Positions 1 to 8,613 of a stretch of 64,000 bases of DNA are shown here, in pieces (within the stretch, counting starts at the first letter, position 1; each line of letters begins with the position of its first letter). The notes beneath the pieces were generated by a model. That model saw nothing but the letters and a program-made list of their open reading frames with translations. It ran no database searches and was not told the DNA's origin. Origin of the DNA: Burkholderia sp. Bp9143 (lineage in GTDB: Bacteria; Pseudomonadota; Gammaproteobacteria; Burkholderiales; Burkholderiaceae); the NCBI RefSeq assembly GCF_003853645.1, contig NZ_QTPO01000003.1:1-64000 (forward strand), in the 5' to 3' direction. Made by a program: the position numbers and the translations under genes.

Positions 1-1194
1 AGAATCCCGGAGCGCGGGGAGAAGTTGAAGAACATCGGCAGCGTCGCGGCGCCGATCGCACCGGCGTCGGCGCCGAATGTGCCGCGCACGAGCGTCGGGG
101 TGCCGCGGGCTTCCGGCGCGGTGGCGACGAGCGCCGCGCGCAGGCGGGTCGTCACCGCATCGAGCAGGCCGGCGTCGGTATCGGCGTCAAGCACGACCAC
201 CGGTGCATCGACGACGCACAGCACCGCGCGCAATGCCGGGGCGAGCGCGTCGACGCAGTCGTCGATCCATTCGTCGATCCATTCGTCGACGGCCGGCAGG
301 CCGCGTGCGATGCAGGCCTCGAGGTCGGCGCGGTTCTCGACCGTCTCGCCGTGATGGCGCATGCAGCGACGCGCGGGCGAGCAGGATGTCCCACGGGCCG
401 CGCGGCGGCGGCGCGGACGCCAGCCGGCTCGACGGCACGGGAATCACGGCGATGTCGCCGGCATTGCCGGTCACGCCGCGCGGGCAGTCACCGTCGATCG
501 CGATCCCCCCACCGATTACCGGGCCGAGGAACAGATAGACGAAGTCGTCGCGCTGCCGGCCGTACCCGTAGAACAGTTCGGCGATCGCGGCCGCGTTGCC
601 GTCGTTTTCGCCGAACACGGGCAGCGACAGCGTGCGCCCGAGGTCGCTCGCGAAGTCGACGTCTTCCCATGGACGGAACGTGTCGGGTGCGAGGCCGAGC
701 TCGCGCATCCATGCGCCGAGGTTGTATGGCTGGGCGACGCCGACGCCAGTCAGGCGCGCGCGCTCATGCGCGGGGAGCAGATCCTGCATTGCATCGATGT
801 CGCGCCGCACGATGTCGAGCACGTCGGCGGGCGGGGGAAGCAGCGTGTCGTGCGAGCGGCGGCCGAGCACGTCGCCCGCGAAATTGACGAGCGCCGTCTC
901 GATGCGCATCCGGTCGAGATGGACGCCGATGCCGAACGCGCCGCGCGGATCGAGGCGGATCAGCGACGCGGGCTGGCCGCGCTGGCCTTCGGTGCGGCCG
1001 GCGAATTCGATCAGCTTCGCGTCGGCGAGCGACGCGATGATGCTGCCGACTGCCGTGCCCGTCATGCTCGCGAGACGGGCGAGGTCGGCCTTCGACGCGC
1101 TGCCCGCGCGGCGCAGCGTCTTCAACAGCAGGCGCTCGTTGTATCGGCGCACGTTGGCCGAGTCGCTTCCCTGGCCGATGTGCGGGCTTCTCAT
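1..1194 (-). pseudogene. ROK-family transcriptional regulator/sugar kinase, frameshifted and cut by window edge
   Basis: An N-terminal winged helix-turn-helix (about residues 15-65) precedes a ROK domain with the motif ENDGNAAAIAEL and the glycine-rich stretch GPVIGGGIAIDGD, the layout of NagC/Mlc/XylR repressors that sense sugars. The reading frame from 1194 is good down to about position 363, where it loses ROK character. The adjacent frame then carries the expected C-terminus (RHHGETVENRADLEACIARG onward to NFSPRSGI at the edge). The net shift is +1 (or -2) within the CTGCATGCGCCATCAC region. ATG 1194 is preferred over the ATG at 1209 because GGAAGGAGG sits just upstream of it. The target sugar is unknown. 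The lesion is either real inactivation or a sequence error. Confidence 0.8.
259..282. repeat. 12-bp tandem duplication inside the ROK gene
   Basis: The 12-mer TCGTCGATCCAT is present twice head to tail, giving an in-frame WIDEWID duplication in the C-terminal half of the protein. It does not itself break the frame. It lies about 100 bp from the frameshift. Confidence 0.85.
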
Positions 1195-1231
1195 GGCGCC
1201 TCCTTCCATGGCGCATCGGTTGTCGACTCAT

Positions 1232-1256
1232 TAAATAAATCACGTTGATTTATTTA
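1232..1256. promoter_or_regulatory. 25-bp AT-rich palindrome, probable ROK operator
   Basis: TAAATAAATCA, CGT, TGATTTATTTA: a perfect 11-bp inverted repeat with a 3-bp centre, 38 bp upstream of the ROK start codon and very AT-rich against its surroundings. ROK repressors of the NagC/Mlc type bind AT-rich dyads of this size, so autoregulation is a reasonable inference. The rest of 1257-1546, up to ohr, shows no gene. Confidence 0.65.
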
Positions 1257-1546
1257 GCCGCGTGAGCGACGGGATGTCAGCCTAGGGAAATCCCGATTTT
1301 GTTCGGGGATGAAGGCGGGGCTTGGGTTGGCTGGATGTGGGCGGCGACGCGCTACTGGAAATTTTCGAATTCGTCTGATGGATTTGCGGCTTGCAGCACG
1401 TCACGATTGCTGGCCGGGCTGCGTATGACACGACGGCCCGAACGCGGCGACGCCTGCCGGGCCGGGCAGAACCGGCTGCGTCGCATGTTCATTCGACACG
1501 GTGCGGCGGGCGCCGCCCCGCGTCTGCTTTATTCGGGAGAAAACAC

Positions 1547-2050
1547 ATGCATCGCGCGACACGTCCTTCGATATCGCTCCTCGATCCTTACACCGGCACC
1601 GAACCGCTGCCGCTTTACGCGACGACAGTGACCGTCACCGGTGGCGAATCGGCTCACGGACGATCGTCCGGACGTGCGCGATCCGTCACCGGCGAACTCG
1701 ATGTGTCGTTGCGCCTGCCGGTTGAACTGGGTGGCGCGGGTGGCGGGACGAATCCGGAGCAGTTGTTCGCGGCCGGCTTCGCGGCATGTTTTCATGGCGC
1801 GTTGACGCTGGTTGCGACGAAACGCCGGATTCGACTGCCGGCCAATCTCGTGATCTCGGCCAATGCGACGTTTCAGCGCGACCCGGCGGATGGCTTGTTC
1901 GCGATCGCGCTCGATGTCGAGGTCGACATGCCGGGTGTTGGCGCCGATGATGCCCGTGAGCTCATCGCGGAGACCGAGGCGATTTGTCCTTACGCGAAAA
2001 TGGCGAGGGAGGGGATTCGGCACACCGTGCGCGTTACCGGGGCGGTGTGA
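1547..2050 (+). CDS. ohr: Ohr/OsmC-family organic hydroperoxide reductase
   Basis: A 167-residue protein of the Ohr branch of the OsmC family, which reduces organic and fatty-acid hydroperoxides in the cytoplasm using a reactive cysteine pair recycled by lipoylated proteins. Both catalytic cysteines are visible: Cys81 in FAACFHGAL and Cys147 in AICPYAKM, with the usual TNPEQLFAAG lead-in. The start is ATG 1547, preceded by GGGAGA. Longer in-frame extensions upstream have no protein-like composition. No OhrR-type MarR regulator is adjacent. The N-terminus (about 25 residues before the ATTVTVTGG strand) is slightly longer than the shortest family members. Confidence 0.9.
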   Translation: MHRATRPSISLLDPYTGTEPLPLYATTVTVTGGESAHGRSSGRARSVTGELDVSLRLPVELGGAGGGTNPEQLFAAGFAACFHGALTLVATKRRIRLPANLVISANATFQRDPADGLFAIALDVEVDMPGVGADDARELIAETEAICPYAKMAREGIRHTVRVTGAV

Positions 2051-2093
2051 GTCGCGATGTGAGGGGATATTGCGTTTTCCGGAAGCGGAAATG

Positions 2094-2122
2094 AAAAAAG
2101 GTCGGCTAGAAGCCGACCTTTT
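2094..2122 (-). terminator. Terminator of tRNA-Leu copy 1
   Basis: An 8-bp perfect stem GGTCGGCT/AGCCGACC with a 3-nt loop, flanked by A and T runs. Read on the minus strand it lies 11 nt past the tRNA CCA end and ends in TTTTTT. Confidence 0.9.
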
Positions 2123-2133
2123 CAAAAAACAGA

Positions 2134-2220
2134 TGGTGCCCAGGAGAGGACTCGAACCTCCACGGTGTTGCCACCGCTAGGACCTGAACCTAGTGCGTCT
2201 ACCAATTCCGCCACCTGGGC
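2134..2220 (-). tRNA. tRNA-Leu (anticodon CAG), copy 1
   Basis: An 87-nt class II tRNA with encoded CCA. The acceptor begins GCCCAGG, the D-loop has AATTGGTAGACGC, the anticodon arm is CTAGG-TTCAGGT-CCTAG, and there is a long variable arm and GTTCGAGTC T-loop. It differs from copies 2 and 3 at one variable-arm base (CACGGTG versus CACGATG on the plus strand). It reads CUG, the dominant leucine codon in this genome. Confidence 0.97.
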
Positions 2221-2251
2221 ACGTTTCGCTTGCTGCGATGCGAAGACCGCT

Positions 2252-2279
2252 ATTCTAGCGTGTCTGAAGGATCTGTCAA
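2252..2279 (-). promoter_or_regulatory. Promoter of tRNA-Leu copy 1
   Basis: On the minus strand: TTGACA, 16-bp spacer, TAGAAT. The -10 lies about 32 bp upstream of the tRNA 5' end. Confidence 0.85.
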
Positions 2280-2434
2280 CAGAATTTGAGGTCGCGAACG
2301 AAAATAATTTGATGGTTTGGTTGCGGTGCTGGAGGAGGGCGCATGCGGCAACGCATCGTGAATGCGTCGTGGTGTCGGGAGTGCGGACAAATGCTGCCGT
2401 GAGTGCTGCGCATCGCGATTCGGCGCCGGAAATG

Positions 2435-2464
2435 AAAAAAGGCCGGCTAGAAGCCGACCTTTTT
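2435..2464 (-). terminator. Terminator of tRNA-Leu copy 2
   Basis: GGCCGGCT/AGCCGACC stem (one G-T pair) with a 3-nt loop and A/T flanks, read on the minus strand directly after the tRNA. Confidence 0.9.
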
Positions 2465-2473
2465 AAAAACAGA

Positions 2474-2560
2474 TGGTGCCCAGGAGAGGACTCGAACCTC
2501 CACGATGTTGCCACCGCTAGGACCTGAACCTAGTGCGTCTACCAATTCCGCCACCTGGGC
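2474..2560 (-). tRNA. tRNA-Leu (anticodon CAG), copy 2
   Basis: 87 nt with encoded CCA; anticodon loop TTCAGGT. Identical to copy 3 and one base different from copy 1. It sits in its own transcription unit, with a promoter at 2597-2624 and a terminator at 2435-2464. Confidence 0.97.
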
Positions 2561-2596
2561 ACGTTTTGCAGTAGCTGCTTGCTGCAAAGAAATGAA

Positions 2597-2624
2597 ATTA
2601 TAGCGTGCTTGGAGAGTCTGTCAA
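2597..2624 (-). promoter_or_regulatory. Consensus promoter of tRNA-Leu copy 2
   Basis: On the minus strand: TTGACA, 16-bp spacer, TATAAT; a perfect match at both hexamers. It lies between the end of the SsuA-like gene and the tRNA. Confidence 0.9.
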
Positions 2625-2675
2625 CACAATTTGGTCGATGGCGGTAGAAATATCGCGCGTTGCACGTTCGGGGTA

Positions 2676-3669
2676 TCAGGCGCGGATCGGTTCCACGCGC
2701 TTTACGGTGAAATTCCAGCGCAGCGCTTCGCCCGTGTCGACGCGTGCGGGCAGCAAACCGGCTGCGAGGAACGTATCGGCGATCTTCTGCTGCTCGCCGA
2801 AGTTCTGCGTGACCACGTCGCGCACGAGATAGCTGCGTCGCGCGTTCGCGCGCGCGCTCGATCGTCTTCGCGTCGAGTCCCCAGATTGGCGCAAGGGTAT
2901 CGGCAGCCTCTTGCTGGTGTTCGCGCAGCCATGTGCCAGCCTGCGACAGACGGTCGAAGACGACCCGGATGACGTCCGGACGCGCGGCAGCAAAGCTGCT
3001 TGATGCGAGGTAATAGCGCTGGTACGAAGCAAGCCCGTTGCCGTCGACCAGAATCCGCACGTCGGGATTCGCGTCGACGGACGCGACATACGGATCCCAC
3101 GTGATCCACGCGTCGACGCTGCCGCGCTCGAATGCCGCGCGGCCGTCCGCCGGTGTCAGGTAGTGGATCGCCGTGTCGGCAGGGGCGAGCTTGGCGTGCG
3201 TGAGTGCGGCAAGCAGCAGGTAATGGCTGCCGGCAGCCTTCGTGACGGCGATGCGCTTGGCCCTGAGGTCGGCGAGCGTGCGCAGCGCGCTGTCGCGCTT
3301 GACGATAATGGCCTGCGCTTTCGGTGACGGCGCTTCCTGCGCGACGTACACGAAGCGCGCATGCGCGGCCTGTGCGAAGACAGGAACCGTGTCGGCCACG
3401 TCGGCGCTGAAATCGACTGCGCCGACGTTGAGAGCTTCGGTCAGCGGCAAGCCGCTCGCGAATTCATGCCACGACACGCGCAGGCCGAGCGGTGCGAGCG
3501 ACTGCTCCAGCGTGCCGCGCGTCTTGAGCAGCGTAATGAGCGTCGACGATTTCTGGTATCCGATGCGCAGCGTGGATGGCGTGTTCTCTGCGTGCGTCCG
3601 GATGCCGGCGGCGCTCAGGCCGGCGGCCAGCATCGCGCGCGCGAACGCGCGGCGGTTCATCGACGTCAT
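2676..3669 (-). pseudogene. SsuA-like aliphatic sulfonate ABC substrate-binding protein, frameshifted
   Basis: The start ATG 3669 is preceded by GAGGAG. The N-terminus has a twin-arginine-like signal (MNRRAFARAMLAAGLSAAG), then a periplasmic binding fold typical of SsuA/TauA proteins (LRIGYQKSSTLITLLKTRGT, TPADGRAAFERGSVDAWITW). At about 2843-2850 the frame changes inside a CG repeat. The natural C-terminus (RSYLVRDVVTQNFGEQQKIA to KRVEPIRA, stop 2676) lies in the next frame, and adding one CG unit would rejoin them. The gene stands alone, without permease or ATPase, between identical tRNA-Leu cassettes. The ssuDCBF operon at 19937-23152 lacks an ssuA, so this could have served it. Confidence 0.8.
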
Positions 3670-3813
3670 GGGGTGAACTCCTCGTTGGTTTCGTTGAAAG
3701 CAAGGCGGCTAACGTACCAACGGGGAGGGCAATCGATAACCGATTAATTCTGCTATCGATCGGAGCGGCGGGCATATGGCGCGGCCAGTACGCGCAATGT
3801 GAGGCCGGAAATG

Positions 3814-3843
3814 AAAAAAGGCCGGCTAGAAGCCGACCTTTTT
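3814..3843 (-). terminator. Terminator of tRNA-Leu copy 3
   Basis: Same GGCCGGCT/AGCCGACC hairpin as copy 2, read on the minus strand. Confidence 0.9.
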
Positions 3844-3852
3844 AAAAACAGA

Positions 3853-3939
3853 TGGTGCCCAGGAGAGGACTCGAACCTCCACGATGTTGCCACCGCTAGG
3901 ACCTGAACCTAGTGCGTCTACCAATTCCGCCACCTGGGC
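3853..3939 (-). tRNA. tRNA-Leu (anticodon CAG), copy 3
   Basis: 87 nt with encoded CCA, identical to copy 2. It has its own promoter at 3976-4003 and terminator at 3814-3843. Confidence 0.97.
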
Positions 3940-3975
3940 ACGTTTTGCAGTAGCTGCTTGCTGCAAAGAAGCGGA

Positions 3976-4003
3976 ATTATAGCGCCCCAATTAATCGTGT
4001 CAA
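3976..4003 (-). promoter_or_regulatory. Consensus promoter of tRNA-Leu copy 3
   Basis: Minus strand TTGACA, 16-bp spacer, TATAAT. The spacer sequence is unlike those of copies 1 and 2, so the duplicated block ends just downstream of the -10 and this promoter is not part of it. Confidence 0.9.
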
Positions 4004-4188
4004 CACTTTTTTGCGGTGCGCCGCAAACCGGCCGCTGCGGCGCCTGCACGCGGCATTCGCGTCATTTGGCAACACAGGCGGGTGATAGAATGGTCCGCCG
4101 CCGTCACTATAGAACTGTCTGACGGACACTTCTATGTTGATGCCGTGCACCATCAGTCAACGCAACGAGAACAATCATCGACAAACCC

Positions 4189-6651
4189 TTGAGCAAATAT
4201 CCGTACCCCATTCCGAGCCGCGAAGAAATTCTCGGCGTGCTGCGTACGAGCGACGCGCCGCTGGCAGCCAACGACATCGCCGAAGCGCTGTCGATCAAGC
4301 GTCAGGAGCGCGAGGGGTTCTTCCGGCGTGTCGCTGCGATGGAACGCGACGGCCAGATCCGCCTCGACAAGCGGGGCCACTACCAGCTCACCCATCCGTC
4401 GAACTTCGTTGCCGGTCGCGTGCAGGGGCATCGCGACGGCTACGGGTTCGTGATCCGCGACGACGGCCAGGACGACCTGTTTTTGCCGAACGGCGAAATG
4501 CAGAAGGTCATGCACAACGACCGCGTGCTCGCGCGGATCGTCGGCTACGATCGCCGCGGCCGCCCGGAAGGGCACGTCGTCGAAGTCACCGAGCGCGCGA
4601 ACAAGCGCGTGATCGGCCGCCTGCTCAACGAGAACGGCGCGCTGATCGTCGCCCCCGAAGACAAGCGCATCGGCCACGACATCCTGATCACGCAGAACGT
4701 GAAGAAGGCGAAGGTCGGGCAGGTCGTGGTCGTCGAACTGACCGACTTCCCGAGCCGCCATTCCCAACCGCTCGGCCGCGTCGTCGAAGTGCTCGGCGAC
4801 ATCGACGATCCGGGCATGGAAATCGAGATCGCCGTGCGCAAGTACGGCGTGCCGCACGAATTCAGCCAGCCGGCGCTCGACGAAGCCGCCGCGTTGCCGG
4901 ACAAGGTACGGCCGGCCGACCTGCGCTTCCGCGTCGATCTGCGCGACGTGCCGCTCGTGACGATCGACGGCGAGGATGCCCGCGACTTCGACGATGCCGT
5001 CTACTGCGAGCCGACCAAGGTCGGTCGTGGCGACGGCTTCCGCCTGATCGTCGCGATCGCGGATGTGTCGCACTACGTGCAGCCGGGCAACGGCCTCGAT
5101 ACCGACGCGCTGGAACGCAGCACGTCGGTCTATTTCCCGCGCCGCGTGATCCCGATGCTGCCGGAGAAGCTGTCGAACGGGCTGTGTTCGCTGAATCCCC
5201 AGGTCGACCGCTGCGTGCTCGCGTGCGACATGGTGATTACCGCGCGCGGCGAGATCAAGGCGTACCAGTTCTATCCGGCCGTGATCCATTCGGCCGCGCG
5301 TCTGACGTACACCGAAGTCGCGGCCGTGCTGTCGAACACGAAGGGGCCGGAGGCCGCGCGCCGCGCGGACCTGCTGCCGCATCTGCAGGACCTGTACGGC
5401 GTCTACAAGGCGCTGTTCGCCGCACGCCAGAAGCGTGGCGCGATCGACTTCGACACGACCGAGACGTACATCGTCTGCAACTCGCAGGGCAAGATCGAAC
5501 AGATCGTGCCGCGTCAGCGCAATGACGCGCACAAGCTGATCGAGGAATGCATGCTGGCCGCGAACGTCTGCGCGGCCGATTTCCTGAAGCGCAACAAGCA
5601 CCCGGGCCTGTACCGCGTGCACGCGGGCCCGACGCCGGAGAAGCTCGAGAACCTGCGCGCGTTCCTGCGCGGCATGGGCCTGTCGCTCGGCGGCGGCGAA
5701 AAGCCGCATGCGAGCGACTACGCGGCGCTGATGGCGCAGATCCGCGACCGGCCCGACGCGCAGATGCTGCAGCCGATGCTGCTGCGCTCGATGCAGCAGG
5801 CCGTCTACAGCCCGGACAACATCGGGCACTTCGGTCTCGCATATGAGGCGTATGCGCACTTCACGAGCCCGATCCGCCGCTACCCCGACCTGCTCACGCA
5901 CCGTGCGATCTACGCGATCCTGTCCGGCAAGAAGTACGCGCCGAAGGCGCCGGACGGCTTCGAGCTGAACACCGCGCTGTCGCCGCGCGCCCGCGCGATG
6001 CAGCAGGCCGACGAAGAAGCGCGCGGCCGTTCGCGCTCGAACACGGCGATCTGGGAAGAACTCGGCCTGCACTGCTCGGCGAACGAGCGGCGTGCCGACG
6101 AAGCGTCGCGCGACGTCGAGGCCTGGCTCAAGTGCTACTTCATGCGCGACAAGCTCGGCGAGGAGTATGGCGGGATGGTGAACGGCGTCACGTCGTTCGG
6201 CATCTTCGTGCAGCTCGATACGCTGTTCATCGAAGGGCTCGTGCACGTCACGGAACTCGGCTCGGACTACTTCCAGTACGACGAGATCAAGAACGAGCTG
6301 CGCGGCGAGCGCACGGGCATCCGTTATCGCCTGTCGGATCGCGTGCGCGTGCAGGTGAGCCGCGTCGATCTCGACGCGCGCAAGATCGATTTCCGCCTCG
6401 TGCGCGACACGCCGGTGAAGGCGCCGCGTCCGGCACCGGCACCGGCTGTCGCCGGCAACGGTAACGATCGCGGCGGCCCGCGCGTGCGCTCGTTGCCGCC
6501 GGTGGAGGACGCCGCGCCGCGCCGCAAGAAGGCGGCCAGCACACCGACCGCCGCGGTGAAGGAAGCGCGTGCTGCGCGCGCCGCGAAGAAGAAGGGCGGC
6601 GCGCCGGCGAAGACGGCCGCGAAGAAGACGCACGCCCGCAAGAAGTATTGA
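4189..6651 (+). CDS. rnr: Ribonuclease R
   Basis: An 820-residue 3'-5' exoribonuclease that degrades structured RNA, rRNA and mRNA. An N-terminal winged-helix region (AANDIAEALSIKRQEREGFFRR) is followed by OB-type cold-shock domains (VAGRVQGHRDGYGFVIRDDG), an RNB catalytic domain with the metal-binding aspartates in DGEDARDFDDAV (about residue 260), an S1 domain near 655-740 (GGMVNGVTSFGIFVQLDTLF), and a Lys/Ala-rich basic tail. The start is TTG 4189, chosen because MSKYPYPIPSREEI matches the family N-terminus; no ATG fits. It is followed by rlmB, a common pairing. Confidence 0.97.
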   Translation: MSKYPYPIPSREEILGVLRTSDAPLAANDIAEALSIKRQEREGFFRRVAAMERDGQIRLDKRGHYQLTHPSNFVAGRVQGHRDGYGFVIRDDGQDDLFLPNGEMQKVMHNDRVLARIVGYDRRGRPEGHVVEVTERANKRVIGRLLNENGALIVAPEDKRIGHDILITQNVKKAKVGQVVVVELTDFPSRHSQPLGRVVEVLGDIDDPGMEIEIAVRKYGVPHEFSQPALDEAAALPDKVRPADLRFRVDLRDVPLVTIDGEDARDFDDAVYCEPTKVGRGDGFRLIVAIADVSHYVQPGNGLDTDALERSTSVYFPRRVIPMLPEKLSNGLCSLNPQVDRCVLACDMVITARGEIKAYQFYPAVIHSAARLTYTEVAAVLSNTKGPEAARRADLLPHLQDLYGVYKALFAARQKRGAIDFDTTETYIVCNSQGKIEQIVPRQRNDAHKLIEECMLAANVCAADFLKRNKHPGLYRVHAGPTPEKLENLRAFLRGMGLSLGGGEKPHASDYAALMAQIRDRPDAQMLQPMLLRSMQQAVYSPDNIGHFGLAYEAYAHFTSPIRRYPDLLTHRAIYAILSGKKYAPKAPDGFELNTALSPRARAMQQADEEARGRSRSNTAIWEELGLHCSANERRADEASRDVEAWLKCYFMRDKLGEEYGGMVNGVTSFGIFVQLDTLFIEGLVHVTELGSDYFQYDEIKNELRGERTGIRYRLSDRVRVQVSRVDLDARKIDFRLVRDTPVKAPRPAPAPAVAGNGNDRGGPRVRSLPPVEDAAPRRKKAASTPTAAVKEARAARAAKKKGGAPAKTAAKKTHARKKY

Positions 6652-6801
6652 GCGTTGGGGCGGCGCACGCGCACGCCCTTGCAGTATCGAGAGACGCCGC
6701 GTTCTGCCGGTCACCGGCCGGCAACGCGGCGCTTTCCTTTTCCATGGATCGCGGCTGCGCACATCGCGCGGCCGCACGTTTGATCGAAGGTTGTTCCAGT
6801 C

Positions 6802-7545
6802 ATGTCACGTCTGAAGGTTCTTTACGGTTTTCATGCGGTGACCGCACGTTTGCGGCACGATGCGTCGACGGTTGCGGAGGTGCTGTACGACCAGACGCGC
6901 CGCGATCGCCGCATGCAGGACTTCCTGCACACCGCGAAGGAAGCGGGCGTGCGGCTGATTGCGGCCGACGAAACCCGCCTGTGGGGCCTCGCGCATACCG
7001 AGCGCCACCAGGGTGTCGTCGCGCGCGTCGAGGACATCCCGCTCGCGCAGAACCTGTCCGAGCTGCTCGACGGCATCCAGGGCCCGGCGCTGCTGCTGGT
7101 GCTCGACGGTGTCACCGATCCGCACAACCTCGGCGCATGCCTGCGCGTCGCCGATTCGGCCGGCGCGCATGCGGTGATCGCACCGCGTGACCGCGCGGTC
7201 GGCCTGAACGCGACCGCGGCGAAGGTCGCGAGCGGCGCGGCCGACACGGTGCCATACATCACGGTCACGAACCTCGCCCGCGCGCTGCGCGAGCTGAAGG
7301 ATGCGGGTGTGTGGATCATCGGCACGTCGGACGAGGCGTCGGGGACGCTGTACGACACGAAGCTCGACGGCCCCGTCGCCATCGTGATGGGTGCGGAAGG
7401 CGAAGGCATGCGTAGGCTCACGCGCGACACCTGCGACGAAGTGATGAGCATCCCGATGGCCGGCAGCGTGGAAAGCCTGAACGTGTCGGTCGCGAGCGGC
7501 GTGTGCCTGTACGAAGCGGTGCGGCAACGGCGCGTGAAGGGCTGA
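6802..7545 (+). CDS. rlmB: 23S rRNA (guanosine-2251-2'-O)-methyltransferase
   Basis: A 247-residue SPOUT-class methyltransferase that modifies G2251 in the ribosomal P-site loop. The N-terminal substrate-binding domain begins [12 protein letters not shown]. The knotted SAM-binding C-terminal domain shows the three family motifs: [27 protein letters not shown] and [16 protein letters not shown]. The length is that of the E. coli enzyme. It lies 150 bp after rnr and is probably read with it. Confidence 0.97.
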   Translation: MSRLKVLYGFHAVTARLRHDASTVAEVLYDQTRRDRRMQDFLHTAKEAGVRLIAADETRLWGLAHTERHQGVVARVEDIPLAQNLSELLDGIQGPALLLVLDGVTDPHNLGACLRVADSAGAHAVIAPRDRAVGLNATAAKVASGAADTVPYITVTNLARALRELKDAGVWIIGTSDEASGTLYDTKLDGPVAIVMGAEGEGMRRLTRDTCDEVMSIPMAGSVESLNVSVASGVCLYEAVRQRRVKG

Positions 7546-7638
7546 CGCACGCGGTCTCGCGCGATGCGCGGGCCGCCACGACCCGAACGACGCGTGCCGC
7601 GACTACGCGCGGCACGCGCCTCACGGAACTCGCGGACC

Positions 7639-8511
7639 ATGACCCTGTTTCGCCTCGGCGCATCGTGCGCCATCCTTGGCCTGCTGGCCGCCTGCACGTC
7701 GCCGTCGCTGGTCGAGCGCGGCACCTACTACGCCGATACGAGCCTGCATGCGCGCGGCGCCGATTCGCGGATTCGCTTTCTCGTGATGCATTACACCGAA
7801 AGCGACGAAGCGAAATCGCTGCGCACACTGACGGGCGATTCGGTCAGCGCGCACTACGTCGTGCCGCCGCAACCGCGCATCGAACACGGGATGCCGGTCG
7901 TCTACCAGCTCGTTCCAGAATCGAAACGCGCATGGCAGGCGGGCATCAGCGAATGGCAGGGCACGACTGAACTCAACGCAGCGTCGATCGGCATCGAGAA
8001 CGTGAACCGCGGCCCGCTCGATCCGCAAAATAGCACCTGGCAGCCGTATCCACCCGAACAGGTCGACGCGCTGATCCGTCTGTCGAAAGACATCGTCGAG
8101 CGCTACCGGATTCCGCCGACGCGCGTGGTCGGACACAGCGATATCGCGCCGCAACGCAAGATCGATCCGGGGCCGTTGTTCCCGTGGCATGCGCTCGCGC
8201 AAGCCGGCGTCGGCGCATGGCCGGACGATGCGACCGTGGCCGCGCGGCTCGGCGGTCGCGATCCGTACGCGCTCGTCGACGTGCGCGAATTGCAGCTGAA
8301 GCTCGCGCGCTACGGCTACGAGGTGCCGACCGACGGCGTGCTCGACACACGGACGCGACGCGTATTCGCCGCGTTCCAGATGCATTTCCGTCCGTCCGAC
8401 TATGCGGGCAATCCGGATGCCGGGACCGACGCGATCGCGCAGGCACTGCTCGACAAGTATTTCCCCGCGACGCCGGCAGTCGACAACGCGCCCGCCACCG
8501 GCGGGCCTTGA
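7639..8511 (+). CDS. AmiD-like N-acetylmuramoyl-L-alanine amidase lipoprotein
   Basis: A 290-residue lipoprotein (lipobox LLAAC, Cys19) with a zinc Amidase_2 domain and a C-terminal peptidoglycan-binding domain (RELQLKLARYGYEVPTDGVL). The putative zinc ligands are His51 in VMHYTES and the His/Asp of VGHSDIAPQRKIDPGP; a glutamate in SIGIENVN is placed like the catalytic acid. Like E. coli AmiD it should cleave the lactoyl-peptide bond of muropeptides, including anhydro-forms, at the outer membrane. ATG 7639 was chosen because it directly begins the lipoprotein signal; the upstream in-frame extension is Arg-rich and unlike a signal. Confidence 0.9.
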   Translation: MTLFRLGASCAILGLLAACTSPSLVERGTYYADTSLHARGADSRIRFLVMHYTESDEAKSLRTLTGDSVSAHYVVPPQPRIEHGMPVVYQLVPESKRAWQAGISEWQGTTELNAASIGIENVNRGPLDPQNSTWQPYPPEQVDALIRLSKDIVERYRIPPTRVVGHSDIAPQRKIDPGPLFPWHALAQAGVGAWPDDATVAARLGGRDPYALVDVRELQLKLARYGYEVPTDGVLDTRTRRVFAAFQMHFRPSDYAGNPDAGTDAIAQALLDKYFPATPAVDNAPATGGP

Positions 8512-8613
8512 CCGTCGGCGTGCCCGCGCCGCTCCCCGAGCGGAAAAAGCCCGGGCCGCCTTCCGAGTCCGGTAAACTGGCGGTTTTCCGCAATCCCGCT
8601 GTATTCCCACCTC

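Larger units (their letters stand above)
2425..2591. repeat. 167-bp direct repeat, left copy (tRNA-Leu cassette)
   Basis: This block (terminator, tRNA-Leu and the leader just after the -10) reads identical to 3804-3970 in the same orientation. The two copies flank the SsuA-like gene. The older copy around 2094-2240 is diverged outside the tRNA. Confidence 0.9.
3804..3970. repeat. 167-bp direct repeat, right copy (tRNA-Leu cassette)
   Basis: Identical by eye to 2425-2591. The distance between the copies is 1379 bp, so recombination between them would delete the SsuA-like gene and one tRNA cleanly. Confidence 0.9.

Noticed and set aside
2122..2514. Minus-strand frame across two tRNA-Leu genes
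   Set aside because: Contains tRNA sequence twice; the repeated GDALGSGPS-like peptides are tRNA translation artefacts.
2094..3970. Possible CRISPR-like array from the three regularly repeated blocks
   Set aside because: Repeats are tRNA genes with terminators, spacers are of unequal length and one contains a gene.
4153..6777. Very long minus-strand open frame (874 codons) opposite rnr
   Set aside because: Arg/Asp/Val-rich composition typical of antisense frames in GC-rich genes; fully covered by a clear RNase R on the other strand.
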